From: Membranipora membranacea
Taxonomy: Eukaryota; Bryozoa; Gymnolaemata; Cheilostomatida; Membraniporidae
DNA length: 64,000 nt
Assembly (NCBI GenBank): GCA_914767715.1
Contig: OU612067.1
Span: 26,510,162 to 26,574,161, forward strand
Direction of reading: 5' to 3'
Shown: positions 36,402 through 48,235 of the stretch, in pieces
Position numbering within the stretch: the first letter of the stretch is position 1
Layout: every line of letters starts with the position of its first letter
Program-made: the position numbers and the translations under genes
The notes under the pieces: generated by a model
Told to the model about the DNA's origin: nothing
Seen by the model: the letters and a program-made list of their open reading frames with translations, nothing else
Database searches by the model: none

Positions 36402-39400
36402 TTATATCTGATCATAAGTCCCGCCTCTCTTTACTTGACCTGACTCACAGCAGAAGGTAAACTTTGCACCATCCTGTCAGAAAATATAATAATGTTGAAA
36501 CGCCTAAATTTGACATAAAAAATGTCCAAAAAGATATTGCGATACAATCACACATCATTTTTCATTTTAAATTGTGTCTTAACAAAAATTAGGATTGAGG
36601 CCCGAAACTAATTTTATATGTCCATGTCCATTTATCAATGATGTATAATGCCTGATGCTATCATATACAGACAGTTTGATACTATAAATAAGAGATAAAA
36701 CAATGCATCGGAGGTATGTAGACTATTTTTTAGCCTCACCACAACGAGTCCAGGTAACTGTGTCCATAATTCCACATTAGGTATCCTATTCTTTCCTGCA
36801 GATTTCTTGTAGCCAACGGTGTAAGCTAGACCTCCAGCAATGTATAGGCAGATCACCACAAGCAAGCTAGAGCATGGCAAAACATATATATGTACCAGTG
36901 ATTGCCAAACCAAAATTAGCGCCTACTTACAACGCTAATCCAGTATCCAAAATAATAGCATCTAGTTGGGAAATGAGATTTATATTTCATGTTTCATGAC
37001 ATAAGTTTAACAGACTCAAACTTTATCAAATCATACCAATAATAAAAATTGAGGGTGCTGACTTGTGATCTATGAGGTCCAAGTTCAGTTCAGAGCACCC
37101 ACAGTCATTCTTGATTTTTAGTACTAGCACACTAATCATTCTAATCACCCAACCCGACCCTATGCATCTTTGATATTAAGAGTTACCATGTTGTTTAAGC
37201 TGGCAGGGGTTTATGGTGCGATTTGAGTACCATGGGCCCCACCACATGTGATCTGGGGATAACTCCTGTTGTATAGAAAAATTAGCCTTAGCTTGAAATT
37301 TGAATGTTATAGGGACTTCAAACATAATGAAAGTTTGTTGCTATTTAGCAAATTTGATTATTTAACCAAAACTTACATAATAAAGAGAATCGTTCCTATA
37401 CTGAGTCCACCTGTAGAAGATGATGGTGATTTGGTAGGTTCTGGTTGGCGTTCGGCACAGCAGTGTTTGCTCTTTAGTACCAGAGTCTAAAACCATTAAC
37501 AAAGATATTTTTTCAGGTAAAAAGTGAATTTGACCACGAAATACAACTTTGAAGCAAACTGTAGAATTATTGAATGCATGAGATTGAAGTCAGCAAGCTA
37601 AATCAGCTTAGTAGGGCCACAAGACTGGGGAGCTGAAATGATTCATCTACTATGCCAATAAAAAATTGATCTGCGACCTGATTCCTAGGAAATAATTTTC
37701 ATTTTCATGTAACACAATAGCTGTTTTGATTTATCTAAAAAAGATTGAAAATAGTTTTATAGTATCTTTGTACCACTGGCAACAGGTTCGCAAAATAAGG
37801 CTTACATCACACTTACAATATATGGATAATCAGGATCAGCAGGGTCATGCTCGGCAGTGATTGTGTCACCAGAAGTTTTACTGCACACTAGTACTACTTT
37901 GGCTGATGGGTAAACATCTTTAGGTCTGTAAAAGAATTGGATTGATGATATAAGATGAATATCTCCAGAAATCTTATAACTACTACCATAAACAGACAGC
38001 TATATAATATAAAACAGCAAGATGTGCAAATCACTAAGAATTACGATACTGTTTCTCATCTTTGTATAATCTTTTCGAAAACAGGGTCAAGAGAACCACG
38101 GATTACCACCTTTTCTCGTCTCCAGCAGATATAGATTGATTAAGGTTGTTTAAAACCAGATTTTCTTATCACACACCACATTTCAAAGCATGGGTGGCAT
38201 TGGCAGGTATGAGCACACCCACAACCTTCATCACTTGCATGCTGAAGGACCGCGATCTAACCAATTGAGCCACCTCCCATTTCATAATCCATTATAATCC
38301 ATGATAAAGGTTCACCATACCAATAGTACTAAAAATATTGATGTATTACCTACCTATAAAATAGGGTTACATTGCCATTACTAGACACCTGCCATGTAAC
38401 GCTGCCGGCTGACCCCATACCTTCATATGTCGTTTTGCCATATGGCATGATTTCACAAACCTGTAAGATGCACCAGAATTGTAAAAGTTTTTCTGAGACT
38501 TTTTAGAGCCAGTCTCAATATTTGAGAATTCTAGTTAAAACAATAATTCTTTGTCATGATTTATAGGTTTATTGCAAGTTGGATTTTTCAAGCTGAATTG
38601 GCTTCTAACCATCGGTTTGTTGTCTGTTTTGAATGGAGATGAGAAATTGGAACACAAAAACTTCTTATTCTTTTGAGCTCCAGTTCCTCGTTCCGATAGT
38701 ACATAATCTACTTACTGACACATTTTTGCAGCTGTTATCAGACATAACATTACCATCATTGAAGTCATAGCAGGGGTTAAACTCATACATTTTAAGAGGG
38801 TCCTCAGGATCTTCGATAGCCTGAAACCTGAAGACATAGTTAATTATTAGATCAATGGTTGACTTATGCTGAAATTGATTGACTTTGCCGTGACTGTCCA
38901 TTTCTCAGGCATAGTGTGCTGTTTAGTAAGGAACAGAAGTTTGGGCTACCCCTTATGAAGGATACAAGGTGCCCTAAATCCTCTTACTGAGTACGTGATA
39001 CATCCTAGAAGACTAAAACGCATCCTAGATGTGTGAGGCCATGGAATACCTCCTGAACTGGGTGTGCAGCAAGCTGCCAAAAGTGAAACTGGCACTAGTC
39101 GGCCATCAGCAGTTTCACTTTGATCTTAGCCACTAGGCCGAGAAGCTCAGGCATAGTGTGTGTTGGTATCTATCAACGAGGCTAAAACTCTTCCTGAACA
39201 AAGTACTTCCATAACAATGCAAATGTGACGAAAATAAATGTATGCATGCATTTTCTTGTCATCCAACCAAGATATCATTTCTTCACAGGCTTTACCTATA
39301 ACTCAACACTATATCAGCAAAATGCTATTCCTCCGGTAATTTGGCAATTTCAGATGGTTTAGATACTCACTTTGGAGTTGAATCTTTGCTTGCTAGAGGA

Positions 39401-39522
39401 GATAGATCTATGTTGCCCTGATCTGTAGTTGCTTTACAAGCCCCTTCATGTGAAATTACTTTTATAGCCAAGGAAGAACTCAACAAACATGAAACAACAT
39501 ACAGAAACCCAAAGAGCGCCAT
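36402..39522 (-). CDS. M6PR-like gene E
   Basis: Exons: 39371-39522, 38716-38827, 38354-38460, 37817-37925, 37377-37486, 36740-36866, 36402-36473; 262 residues. Signal peptide MALFGFLYVVSCLLSSSLA, then IKVISHEGACKATTDQG. Lumenal landmarks EFNPCYDF, VCEIMPYG, AKVVLVC and SKHCC. A Pro/Ser stalk, then GLSIGTILFI, a membrane segment (LLVVICLYIAGGLAYTV), GYKKSAGKNRIPNVELW, LPGLVV, DGAKFTFCCE and TYDQI-stop. Structure, phases and the 127-nt exon 6 match its neighbours. A GATA-type site (AGATAAG) is at 39639-39645. Confidence 0.88.
38215..38285 (-). repeat. tRNA-like SINE fragment
   Basis: On the minus strand gggaggtggctcaattggtt resembles an A-box region and is followed by tagatcgcggtccttcagc. The B box is poor. 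It lies in intron 3 of gene E. Confidence 0.4.
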
Positions 39523-40275
39523 TGCTTCAACTCAACAACACTGTCAGATTTTGCACGTATTCAAGGCTCGATCACAATTGGATGAATAATTGTGAAATGA
39601 TATGTTCGGATATCTGCCTAGCACTGATTTACAGTACTAGATAAGGTCAGTTAATAATTGGGGTGCAATTGTTAAAAATGGATAAGCAACGATAAAATAG
39701 ATAATCTGAGGCAGCTTGGTATTGTATTAAATAGAATTGAGTTCACGGTGATATATATGGTAGAGGTAGCTCAAAACGCAATCTCTTATTCTACAGGAAT
39801 ATTTTAGTTCACCCACTAAGGTTGTGAAACCAAGGGAACGTCTTCACATGCCCTGACCTTGACAACCTGGTTTTCTAACGTAAACTTGTTTCCCCTCATC
39901 TTGGATTAATAAAAGCAGACTCTATGGTATAGTTGTTTAGCATGTATAAGTGTATCCTTTCCCCTTTATTTTAGTTGGAAGTTTTTACTATATTATTATT
40001 ACTGAATGAATATTTATTAAATGAGAGACGGAGTTATCCCCTTCCAAGACATGGAAAGACAATCTATAAATAGCCCAGTTTTATTCTATTATTTCTGAGT
40101 AAGTAAATATTAGTTTTTAGAAACAGGTCCTGGATAAAATTTGTTGAATATGACTTTGAAAATACGCATTTTCTGCAAATATTAAAAGTGACTTGACGCC
40201 TGATTCATTCATTTATTGAGCGAACCATAACTAGTAGGCCTATTTATAAACAAGTTATTTTACTTTTTATCAGCT

Positions 40276-43200
40276 CTATATATTTTCATACTTCGAGGTT
40301 CCAGTCTGTTTCCAGCCACAGCAAAGTGTAAATTTAGCTCCGTCCTGCAAATGACAATAACAGAATGATTTCTTCACCAAATATCCAATGCTTGTACCTT
40401 TAAGCTCCTAAAACATTGCATTGATCCATCAATTCCTCAACAAAACGTTTGTGTTCATTTTCCAGACTCTCGTTCTAGATATCAAATTGAATCAAATTTA
40501 ATATCATACTATTGACGTTTACCTTGACTAAACCAGGCATAGAAGTCCAGAACTCAACATTAGGTATCCTCTGTCTACCCTCGGACTTTTTATATCCTAC
40601 AGTAAATATCAGTCCTCCCAGAATATACAAGCTGACTACCACTAACAATCTGAAAGTAAAAATCAAAAAAACTGAAAACAGAATTTCTTTTCATGTTATC
40701 ACAGTAACTGTATGCTCGCAGCCATTTGACTTTTAGGCCAGCAACAATTTGCATCAAGTATCACTTTGAAACCTCCTGAGCTTTGAGGCCAAAACCTTGA
40801 TGTGTGATACTGCTCTGCCACAACTCGGTTGCTTACATACATGTAATTACATGTTTTTGGTTCAGTCAACGTAATGCACAGCAAAATTTCTCACACATAG
40901 TTGTAATGGGTACTCACATAATACATAATATGGAGCCTGTACTCAATCCAGAGCTGCCACCTGCAGGTTTTGGCAGCGGAACAGCACAGCAGTGCTTACT
41001 TCTCAACTCAAAATTCTACGAAAGATAGTAGTATTAGTATTAATATATAACTTGATCATTTAGACTATCCTCCTTGTCTGGCGTCTTTCAGAAATTCGCA
41101 TCACCGACAACAAAATTGTAAATTAAAAATCTGCAAATGTAAACATTGCCTATTTTTCATTGCATTAGTATAGTCATCATCTGGGAAGGCATAGATTGCT
41201 AAGTTTCTAGCAGCTTAATTTATAGCAAAGCCTCTAAATTATCTTCCCATTGATTTTCATCTGAACTATCTGCATGCTGTGCACGAAAAAACCAACTCAA
41301 ACTCCCTGATTGAGCTAGTCTGAGACCCTCCCCTCTCAGACTCTTGACCCCCACCCGATGGCCCCCAGGCTTGAGGGATATTTTGTGACAAAACATTTTA
41401 ATTGGTCATTCGATGATTTTATTGTGATGCGCCATCCACTCATGTAGGCCCCTTCCTCATATGCCCAAATATGCTAACAGTATTCTGACAAATTATAATC
41501 CATTAATATCCAATTTACTCCGCAAATTTCTTCTGCGAGCAACGGGTAAACTAATTCCTGCCAATGACAGCTGACCATTCAGTCAAAATGCAGGTTATAA
41601 CAAAAAAAAACAGGTCATCATCATTGTCATCATTGACAGCCCCTTCTGATAAAGAGAACAATTTCACTCACCACTTTCTGGTAATCCTCATGTGGTAAAA
41701 CCTTGACATCATCCGTGGATGAGCCTTCTGTACATATAAGCTTCACACTGGTCTGGATCGCCTTGCTTGGAGACCTGAAAATTTACTAGCCATTTGATAG
41801 TTTTACAGTTTGTACGTCAAGTTTAGTTGTACAATACAAATGTCCTAATGATATGAATATCAAAACTGACTATGTTGCGAACCACCACTAAATTGAATTC
41901 TTTGACATGCTCATATAAGACTTTATTATTGGTATTGGTGGCAATAAAAAATCTGATGAGTCTCTATCATGTCTTGAATCTTAAATCTCTCTAACCTGTC
42001 TTGACAAGCTCCCCACCTAGGAAAGCTCATCAAGGCACACTTCACATGACTTTATTAGTACTGACCCGTCATTATAAAGTAGAGTGACATTACCATCGTC
42101 AGCAACACTCCAGCTCGCTGTACTAGTTTTACCAAAACTAATGAAGGAGGTTATTCCATAAGAACTGCTCTGACAGATCTAACAAACAGACAGATGACCC
42201 GGATACACATGCACATATCATATAAATGGATTCAGATAGCATTTATAGGCCGTTCTAAGCATGTCGACTCACAAGGTTTCAAGTTGGATCGAAATGAATC
42301 TCAAATTTTCACATTAATAATATCTAATGTAAAAACCAGCAGTGCGCTCTGAGGCCGTTGGGGAGAAGGGATTCAAATCTATATTGAGCGTTGGAGGGGC
42401 TATCTAACAGGTGTAAAGCAGAGGCCACATGCTTGTACAAATTTCCACTAATTCTTGCAAATTAAATTGCGTACGAATATCAGCCTGCCACACATGATTG
42501 TCCTTTCCCATATTTGTACTAATGATTTATGGGTGTAGTCCTACTGTAATACTCCTCAGCCAATCTAAACAATAGGCTACAGTGATAAATAAAAAATTAA
42601 ACCAAGGAGAAGCTGTTTCTTCTTGTTTATTATACCAACCAGTCCAGTGAGTCAGCTTCTGGATATGCTTAGGCTCAACTATCTCCTCATATTTATTCAA
42701 TTTGATACCCCATTAGTCATTGTATCTTGCTCCAGGTCCAAATCAATGAGAAGCTCCACATATTGATCAACCATTCAATCTTTTTAACCAAAGTTGTTTA
42801 CATAGATATGGCCTCGACTTATCAATCAAAACAGACAGCCAATCAATCAACTCTGACAGCCAAAATTTACCGATTCGATTCCTATTCGTAGAAAGTATTC
42901 GTGAATAATTTATACAAATCGTGAGAAGTCAACCAAGTGTGGCCTGTCCTTAGGGCTGTCAAAACATACTTTTTGTTCGGGACTCATAACTTGACTTCGA
43001 TTTTACGAGTAGTAAAGATGTAACATATCATACCGCCACTTTTTTGCATTGGTTTTCAACACCACCTCCACCTTTAGTCTCAGTGAAATCTTGACATGGA
43101 TTCCAGTCGTAGATGTAGTAACTCCCATCACCTGTATTCAGACCCGTAAACCTGCAATCATAGACAGTCATTTTTATTAACATTATGCAATATCACCTCC

Positions 43201-43583
43201 TGCTTCCTTCCCATCCCTGCCACCTGTTTAGGTTGTTTGATAACCTTAAAACTCCCGAGGGGAAAGGGAAGTTCGTGCCTGATTCTAGAAAAAATATCAT
43301 CAACGTTCACCAATATTCGGGCATCACTTAAATGATCTGAGATGCCCTGTGATCTTCAGCTGAGTAATAATGAGGTGTTATTGCTTTAATCTGTAGTAAT
43401 CATGAAACAAGAGCTAACTGACCTGGCTGTGCCGTCTGTGTTCCCTAGAGATGATAAATCAATCCTTCCCTCATCAGTCGTAACATTACACGCTCCTTTG
43501 TGGTCTACAATCTTAACAGCTGAGCTCGGCCCTACTGCTGACAACAGCAGTCCCATCAAGTTCAGGATATGTAATCTCACCAT
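40276..43583 (-). CDS. M6PR-like gene F
   Basis: Exons: 43423-43583, 43034-43151, 42066-42178, 41672-41774, 40918-41015, 40523-40649, 40276-40344; 262 residues. Signal peptide MVRLHILNLMGLLLSAVGPS, then AVKIVDHKGACNVTTDEG. Lumenal landmarks DWNPCQDF, QCKKVAV, ICQSSSYG, TSVKLIC and SKHCCA. Then GLSTGSILCI, a membrane segment (LLVVVSLYILGGLIFTV), GYKKSEGRQRIPNVEFW, SMPGLVK, DGAKFTLCCGW and KYENI-stop. Exon 6 is nearly identical to that of genes G and H, so these three form a recent subgroup. A GATA-type site (CTTATC) is at 43741-43748. Confidence 0.9.
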
Positions 43584-43848
43584 GCTTACGGATTCCTGAG
43601 TTCAAATTGTGAGTAACTACTCTGCAAATGAGCTAAAACCTGCTTGAGAACTGACTCAACAGTCTATGACCTTCAATCTGTATCAATTGTATATTCTATT
43701 GAAGTTATATTATCATGCATCACAAGGGAAACTTAATAACCTTATCAACCATATTATCTCAAACTTGTACCTATTGTTATGGTCAGTACTAACATGACAT
43801 AGTGATACGGATACCGGTACTCCTAGTTATTACCTCCTTCTGGGTGTA

Positions 43849-44261
43849 TCTGTCTGCTTGATTTGTGAATATTTGCCATAGATAAAACACACTATAATAT
43901 TCGCACTCGGAGTCTGCTTGATTTGTGAATATTTGCCATAGATAAAACACACTATAATATTCGCACTCGAAGTCTGCTTGATTTGTGAATATTTGCCATA
44001 GATAAAACACACTATAATATTCGCACTCGGAGTCTGCTTGATTTGTGAATATTTGCCATAGATAAAACACACTATAATATTCGCACTCGAAGTCTGCTTG
44101 ATTTGTGAATATTTGCCATAGATAAAACACACTATAATATTCGCACTCGGAGTCTGCTTGATTTGTGAATATTTGCCATAGATAAAACACACTATAATAT
44201 TCGCACTCGGAGTCTGCTTGATTTGTGAATATTTGCCATAGATAAAACACACTATAATATT
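43849..44261. repeat. 60-bp minisatellite, about 6.8 copies
   Basis: Unit starts gtctgcttgatttgtgaata and runs to cgcactcgga. Copies differ by little more than one base (cgg or cga at the unit end, in the order g,a,g,a,g,g). As 60 is a multiple of 3 and the unit lacks stops in two minus-strand frames, 140- and 186-codon frames result; I regard them as by-products. It lies between genes F and G, about 270 bp upstream of the gene F start. Confidence 0.95.
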
Positions 44262-44728
44262 CTCCTCCCATATAATGGCAGAGGAAGAAACACTTGTGTA
44301 CCGGTATTATGTCTAGTACATCAAAAGTTTGTATTATGTCATTAACCATAAGATATCCATGTTCTGAGATTCCCGACCTTTTAATTTGTAGTTGAATTCT
44401 TGAAAGTTTTAACTCGAATCCTGTGAACGTGAACGGTTAAATATTATTTGTCTGTTTTATTGCAGGGATATTTAAAAAGCTGTGTATCAAAGCTATGGAC
44501 TTTTATCACTCCCTGCCATAAGAAGAGCGAACTTCTTCCAATAATATGAAAAATATAAATAAATACAATTTGGGTGTTGTTGTGTTGTTGGTGATCTCTA
44601 TAAAAATCATATTAAAGCCATCAGTTTTTTCCTGAGAATTAAGAAAAACTTAATTATATTATAAAATATACAGATAATTAGGTCTGCCTTGTGATAGCAC
44701 AGTTGTGTGTTGAGCTCAAGATTATTTT

Positions 44729-47304
44729 TTATATTTGGTCGTATTTTGGTGTCCCTCCGGAGCTGCCATTCTGCTTCCACCCACAGCACAGTGTGAACTT
44801 CACGCCATCCTAGAAGAGACATTGTGAGAGAAGAGAATTAGAACTTGGATCAACAACAATACTGGAAAATGGTTGAGTCCCAGCTGTTAATGCGTCAGGC
44901 GCTGTGTGCTGGTACTAGCAAAGTAAAGTCAAGGCCAATTGATTCGACTTCCCTATACTTTTTGTGGCTCTCAATTTTCTACAGAGCAAATCTCTGGTGA
45001 ACAATAACATCAGCTCTGACCCAAGTATAGGCTAACTGCTTGGAAGAGCAGTTTAGCATGTTATGGAATCAAGTGTTTTGATACCCCTTGTCATAACTCA
45101 ACAACGCTAGAATAGTTGATATTTTTAACAACATTTGATTTAAAAATTGATTAGGAATAAAATTGTTAACGATCTTGAAGAGTCATTACCTTGACTAATC
45201 CAGGCATAGAAGTCCAGAACTCGACATTAGGTATCCTCTGTCTACCCTCTGACTTTTTATATCCTACAGTAATTATCAGACCGCCCAGAATATACAAGCT
45301 TACTATCACCAGTAATCTGAAAGAAGAATATTTATTTATCATTTGTAGGAGAATAGGCACCCTGTTTCAACAGAGAAAAAAAGACCAAATTCTAAAATCA
45401 ATAACTATGTTGATTTCTTTCATTGAAATTAGGGAGAGATAATACTTACACGATGCATAAAATAGAGCCTGTACTCAATCCTAAGCTGCCGCCTGTTGGC
45501 TTAGGCAGCGGAGCAGCACAGCAGTGCTTACTTCTCAACTCAAAATTCTAAAAATGTCAAAATAATAGTTCTCGAATCAGCATCTGCTGTTTTGTGGTTG
45601 CATAGCATTGTGGAGCATGCAGTTTTTTAGGATCTGGTTACTATTCTATGAGCAATGCAATATGCATCCTTGCCTAATTTCCTTATTTTGAGAGAGCGCT
45701 TGCATTGAGATAAAGTCTCATCATAAGAATGTAAGTCATCCTTCAATCAATCAGTTTAACAAAAAATAGAAAGTTTAGTAGCAACCATTTCAGTGCAAGC
45801 TGACACATCAAAATGATTAAATTGTGCAGCACTGAATAACAGAGAATAATAAGCGATTCAAAGAGTGGGCCTGGCCGTATTCCAACTCACAATATCTTTG
45901 CCCAGTTTCTGATGTAATACCGTGACGTCATCTCTGGAAGATCCTTTGACACAGATAAGCTTCACCGATGACTTGAATGCCTTCGCTTGTGTTCTGAAAC
46001 AAAGTTTATAAAGTGATTCTAGGTCTTTAAAAGATGTCATTATAGGATGTGATGGGGTAAATCTGAAATCTTGTTAAAGGTGGAAACCAAGTTTAAAATT
46101 GGTTAAATAGGTTATAGTTATTAGTTTCATCGCATCAATTTTATTTATTTTAGAAAACTAGTGGTACGCTGTTTGGAGGCTTCAACGATTAATTAAAGCC
46201 ACTACTATCTACATCAAGTTTAACCCATTTTGCCTGCATTTCGGGCAGCTTACATTCCACGACAGCAGCTTGAGAGGGAGACAACTCATAAACAATCAGT
46301 TTATACTGAATCTAGCCACCCCCAGGGAGCCCAGCAAGATTCATGCACGTAATATGTGGTGCAGATAAACAATACAAATGTTACTATTCACAAATACAAG
46401 GAAAGTCGTATCTGTACATACTATCACTCACCCATCATCGTAATGTAGTGTTACGTTACCATCATCAGATACACTCCAGCTAGCAGTTCTCGTCTTACCA
46501 AACTCCATGTATGATGTCACACCATATGAGCCTGTCTGACATACCTAGAAAATTGAAACGAATATATAGATACTATATACATAAGGTTCACTTCAGCATA
46601 CAAACGGGCTACCGACAATGTAATAGTGAGAATACTGCAGTAGCGTCCCTTTTTGTGTTCCCTTATCAATAAACTGTAGTAATTACACCTAACTGAATAA
46701 ATAAATTGCGATCGCATTATTCATTAATTACTTTACTCACCGCCACATTTTTACATTCTGTCCCCTGCCCTTCGCTGCTTTCTGTGAAATCTTGACAGGG
46801 ATTCCAGTCATAGATAGAATAGCGACCATCATCTCCTCTAAGGTTAGTAAATCTGTAATAATTATCAGCGCCTGATATATAGTAGTTTTGTATGCCACTG
46901 ACTGTGTCCAACGCTGTGGCTATGTATGTCACCAACTATTTTTAGATAATTTAAACTTGTTTTTAGCCGGACATTTACCATCATGTCCAAAGCAAGTTGT
47001 AGTTTTCAGATATAGAGAAGAAACACACTACATCTCAGAATTCAGGATATGATTTGTGATATGCTGACATCATTAGGTTGTACATCAAAAAGTATCCAGA
47101 AAAATAATTGTGATGTAAATAAAGATTTACTGACCTTGCCGTCCCGTTTGTATTTCCGAGTGGTGTTAGATCTATCCTTCCTTGGTCGGTAGTGACATTA
47201 CATGCCCCTTTGTGACCTATAATTTTTACTGCCAAGCTAAGCTGTACCATAGAAAAAGGCAGCGCAATAGAAAATAATGCCTTTAGTAAAATTGATGACA
47301 TCAT
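44729..47304 (-). CDS. M6PR-like gene G
   Basis: Exons: 47135-47304, 46741-46852, 46432-46544, 45891-45993, 45450-45547, 45190-45316, 44729-44809; 267 residues. Signal peptide (MMSSILLKALFSIALPFSMV), then AVKIIGHKGACNVTTDQG. Lumenal landmarks DWNPCQDF, ECKNVAV, VCQTGSYG, SSVKLIC and SKHCCA. A Pro-rich stalk (APLPKPTGG), then GLSTGSILCI, a membrane segment (LLVIVSLYILGGLIITV), GYKKSEGRQRIPNVEFW, SMPGLVK, DGVKFTLCCGW and KYDQI-stop. Very close to F and H in exons 5-7. An alternative start is the second ATG at 47301. A GATA-type site is at 47433-47438. Confidence 0.9.
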
Positions 47305-48235
47305 GCAAAACTTATCAAAGTTCCTAAGATACTCTCTTATTTTGATTTTCAGTAACTTGTCTGAGTCGGTAACATGTTGAACTATCCATGCCCCACAGTG
47401 TGACCTAATTCCTCTCCTCTTATGATTGTATGTTATCTGATCAGACAAGAGAAACTTTATATATTATTATCAATCATATCTCATACCCTGTGACCATTGT
47501 TCTGATTATCCAGAATGGAAATTGTCAGTGAGTCATGTATTTCTCAGACTTCTGCTGCAACGATTTTACTGTTTTCAATTATTGGAAATGTTTTATCAGA
47601 TTAAAAGTGCATGCCGTAAATCCAACAGATGTTTTCCACTCTGAAAGTACTTAGCCAGTTCAGAATTTTGAACCCTAGTCCTGGTACCATAAGCAGATGG
47701 CATGGCCTAGAATAAAAAATTGAAAAAAATTGAGAAAGATGATGGAGGGGAACAACTCCAAAAGTTACGAAATTGAGAAAAATTGAGAAAAATGACATAG
47801 GGAGCAACTCATGTGTTTATGAAAACGAGAATAATTGAGAATTATCACAATTTTGTTGTAACAGTGCTATAATGTCATTTTTTCTCAATTATTTTCTTTG
47901 ATTGAGCAGTTTTATTTTAAGTAATTGTCTAATTGATAAAGGTTTTAAATTTTATCAATATATAGCCTACAGCTCGCATGCCTACTGGCAAATCTCATTT
48001 TTACAGTCAAACCACAAAATAGACCAGTTGAAAGCCAAAATATATGTGTGATCTCATTATTGACATTTTTATTTACAATGAGAGTATATAACTATTAAGA
48101 GATAAGCTTAGCAGCAACAGAAAATGACACAGAAGAGAAAGCTGGTACTGATAAAAGTATAACAGTAATAAATTATCACAATAACCACAAGATAAGTGGC
48201 TCAAACAGTCATTTTGAACATGTGCTATGATCTGT
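47305..48235. other. Intergenic between genes H and G
   Basis: AT-rich, with short runs of ttgagaaaaattgagaaa near 47.72-47.90 kb. Apart from a GATA-type site I see nothing coding. Confidence 0.5.

Noticed and set aside
43789-44349. 186-codon open frame on the minus strand (and an overlapping 140-codon one)
   Set aside because: They are the 60-bp minisatellite read in two frames; no splice signals or homology support a gene.
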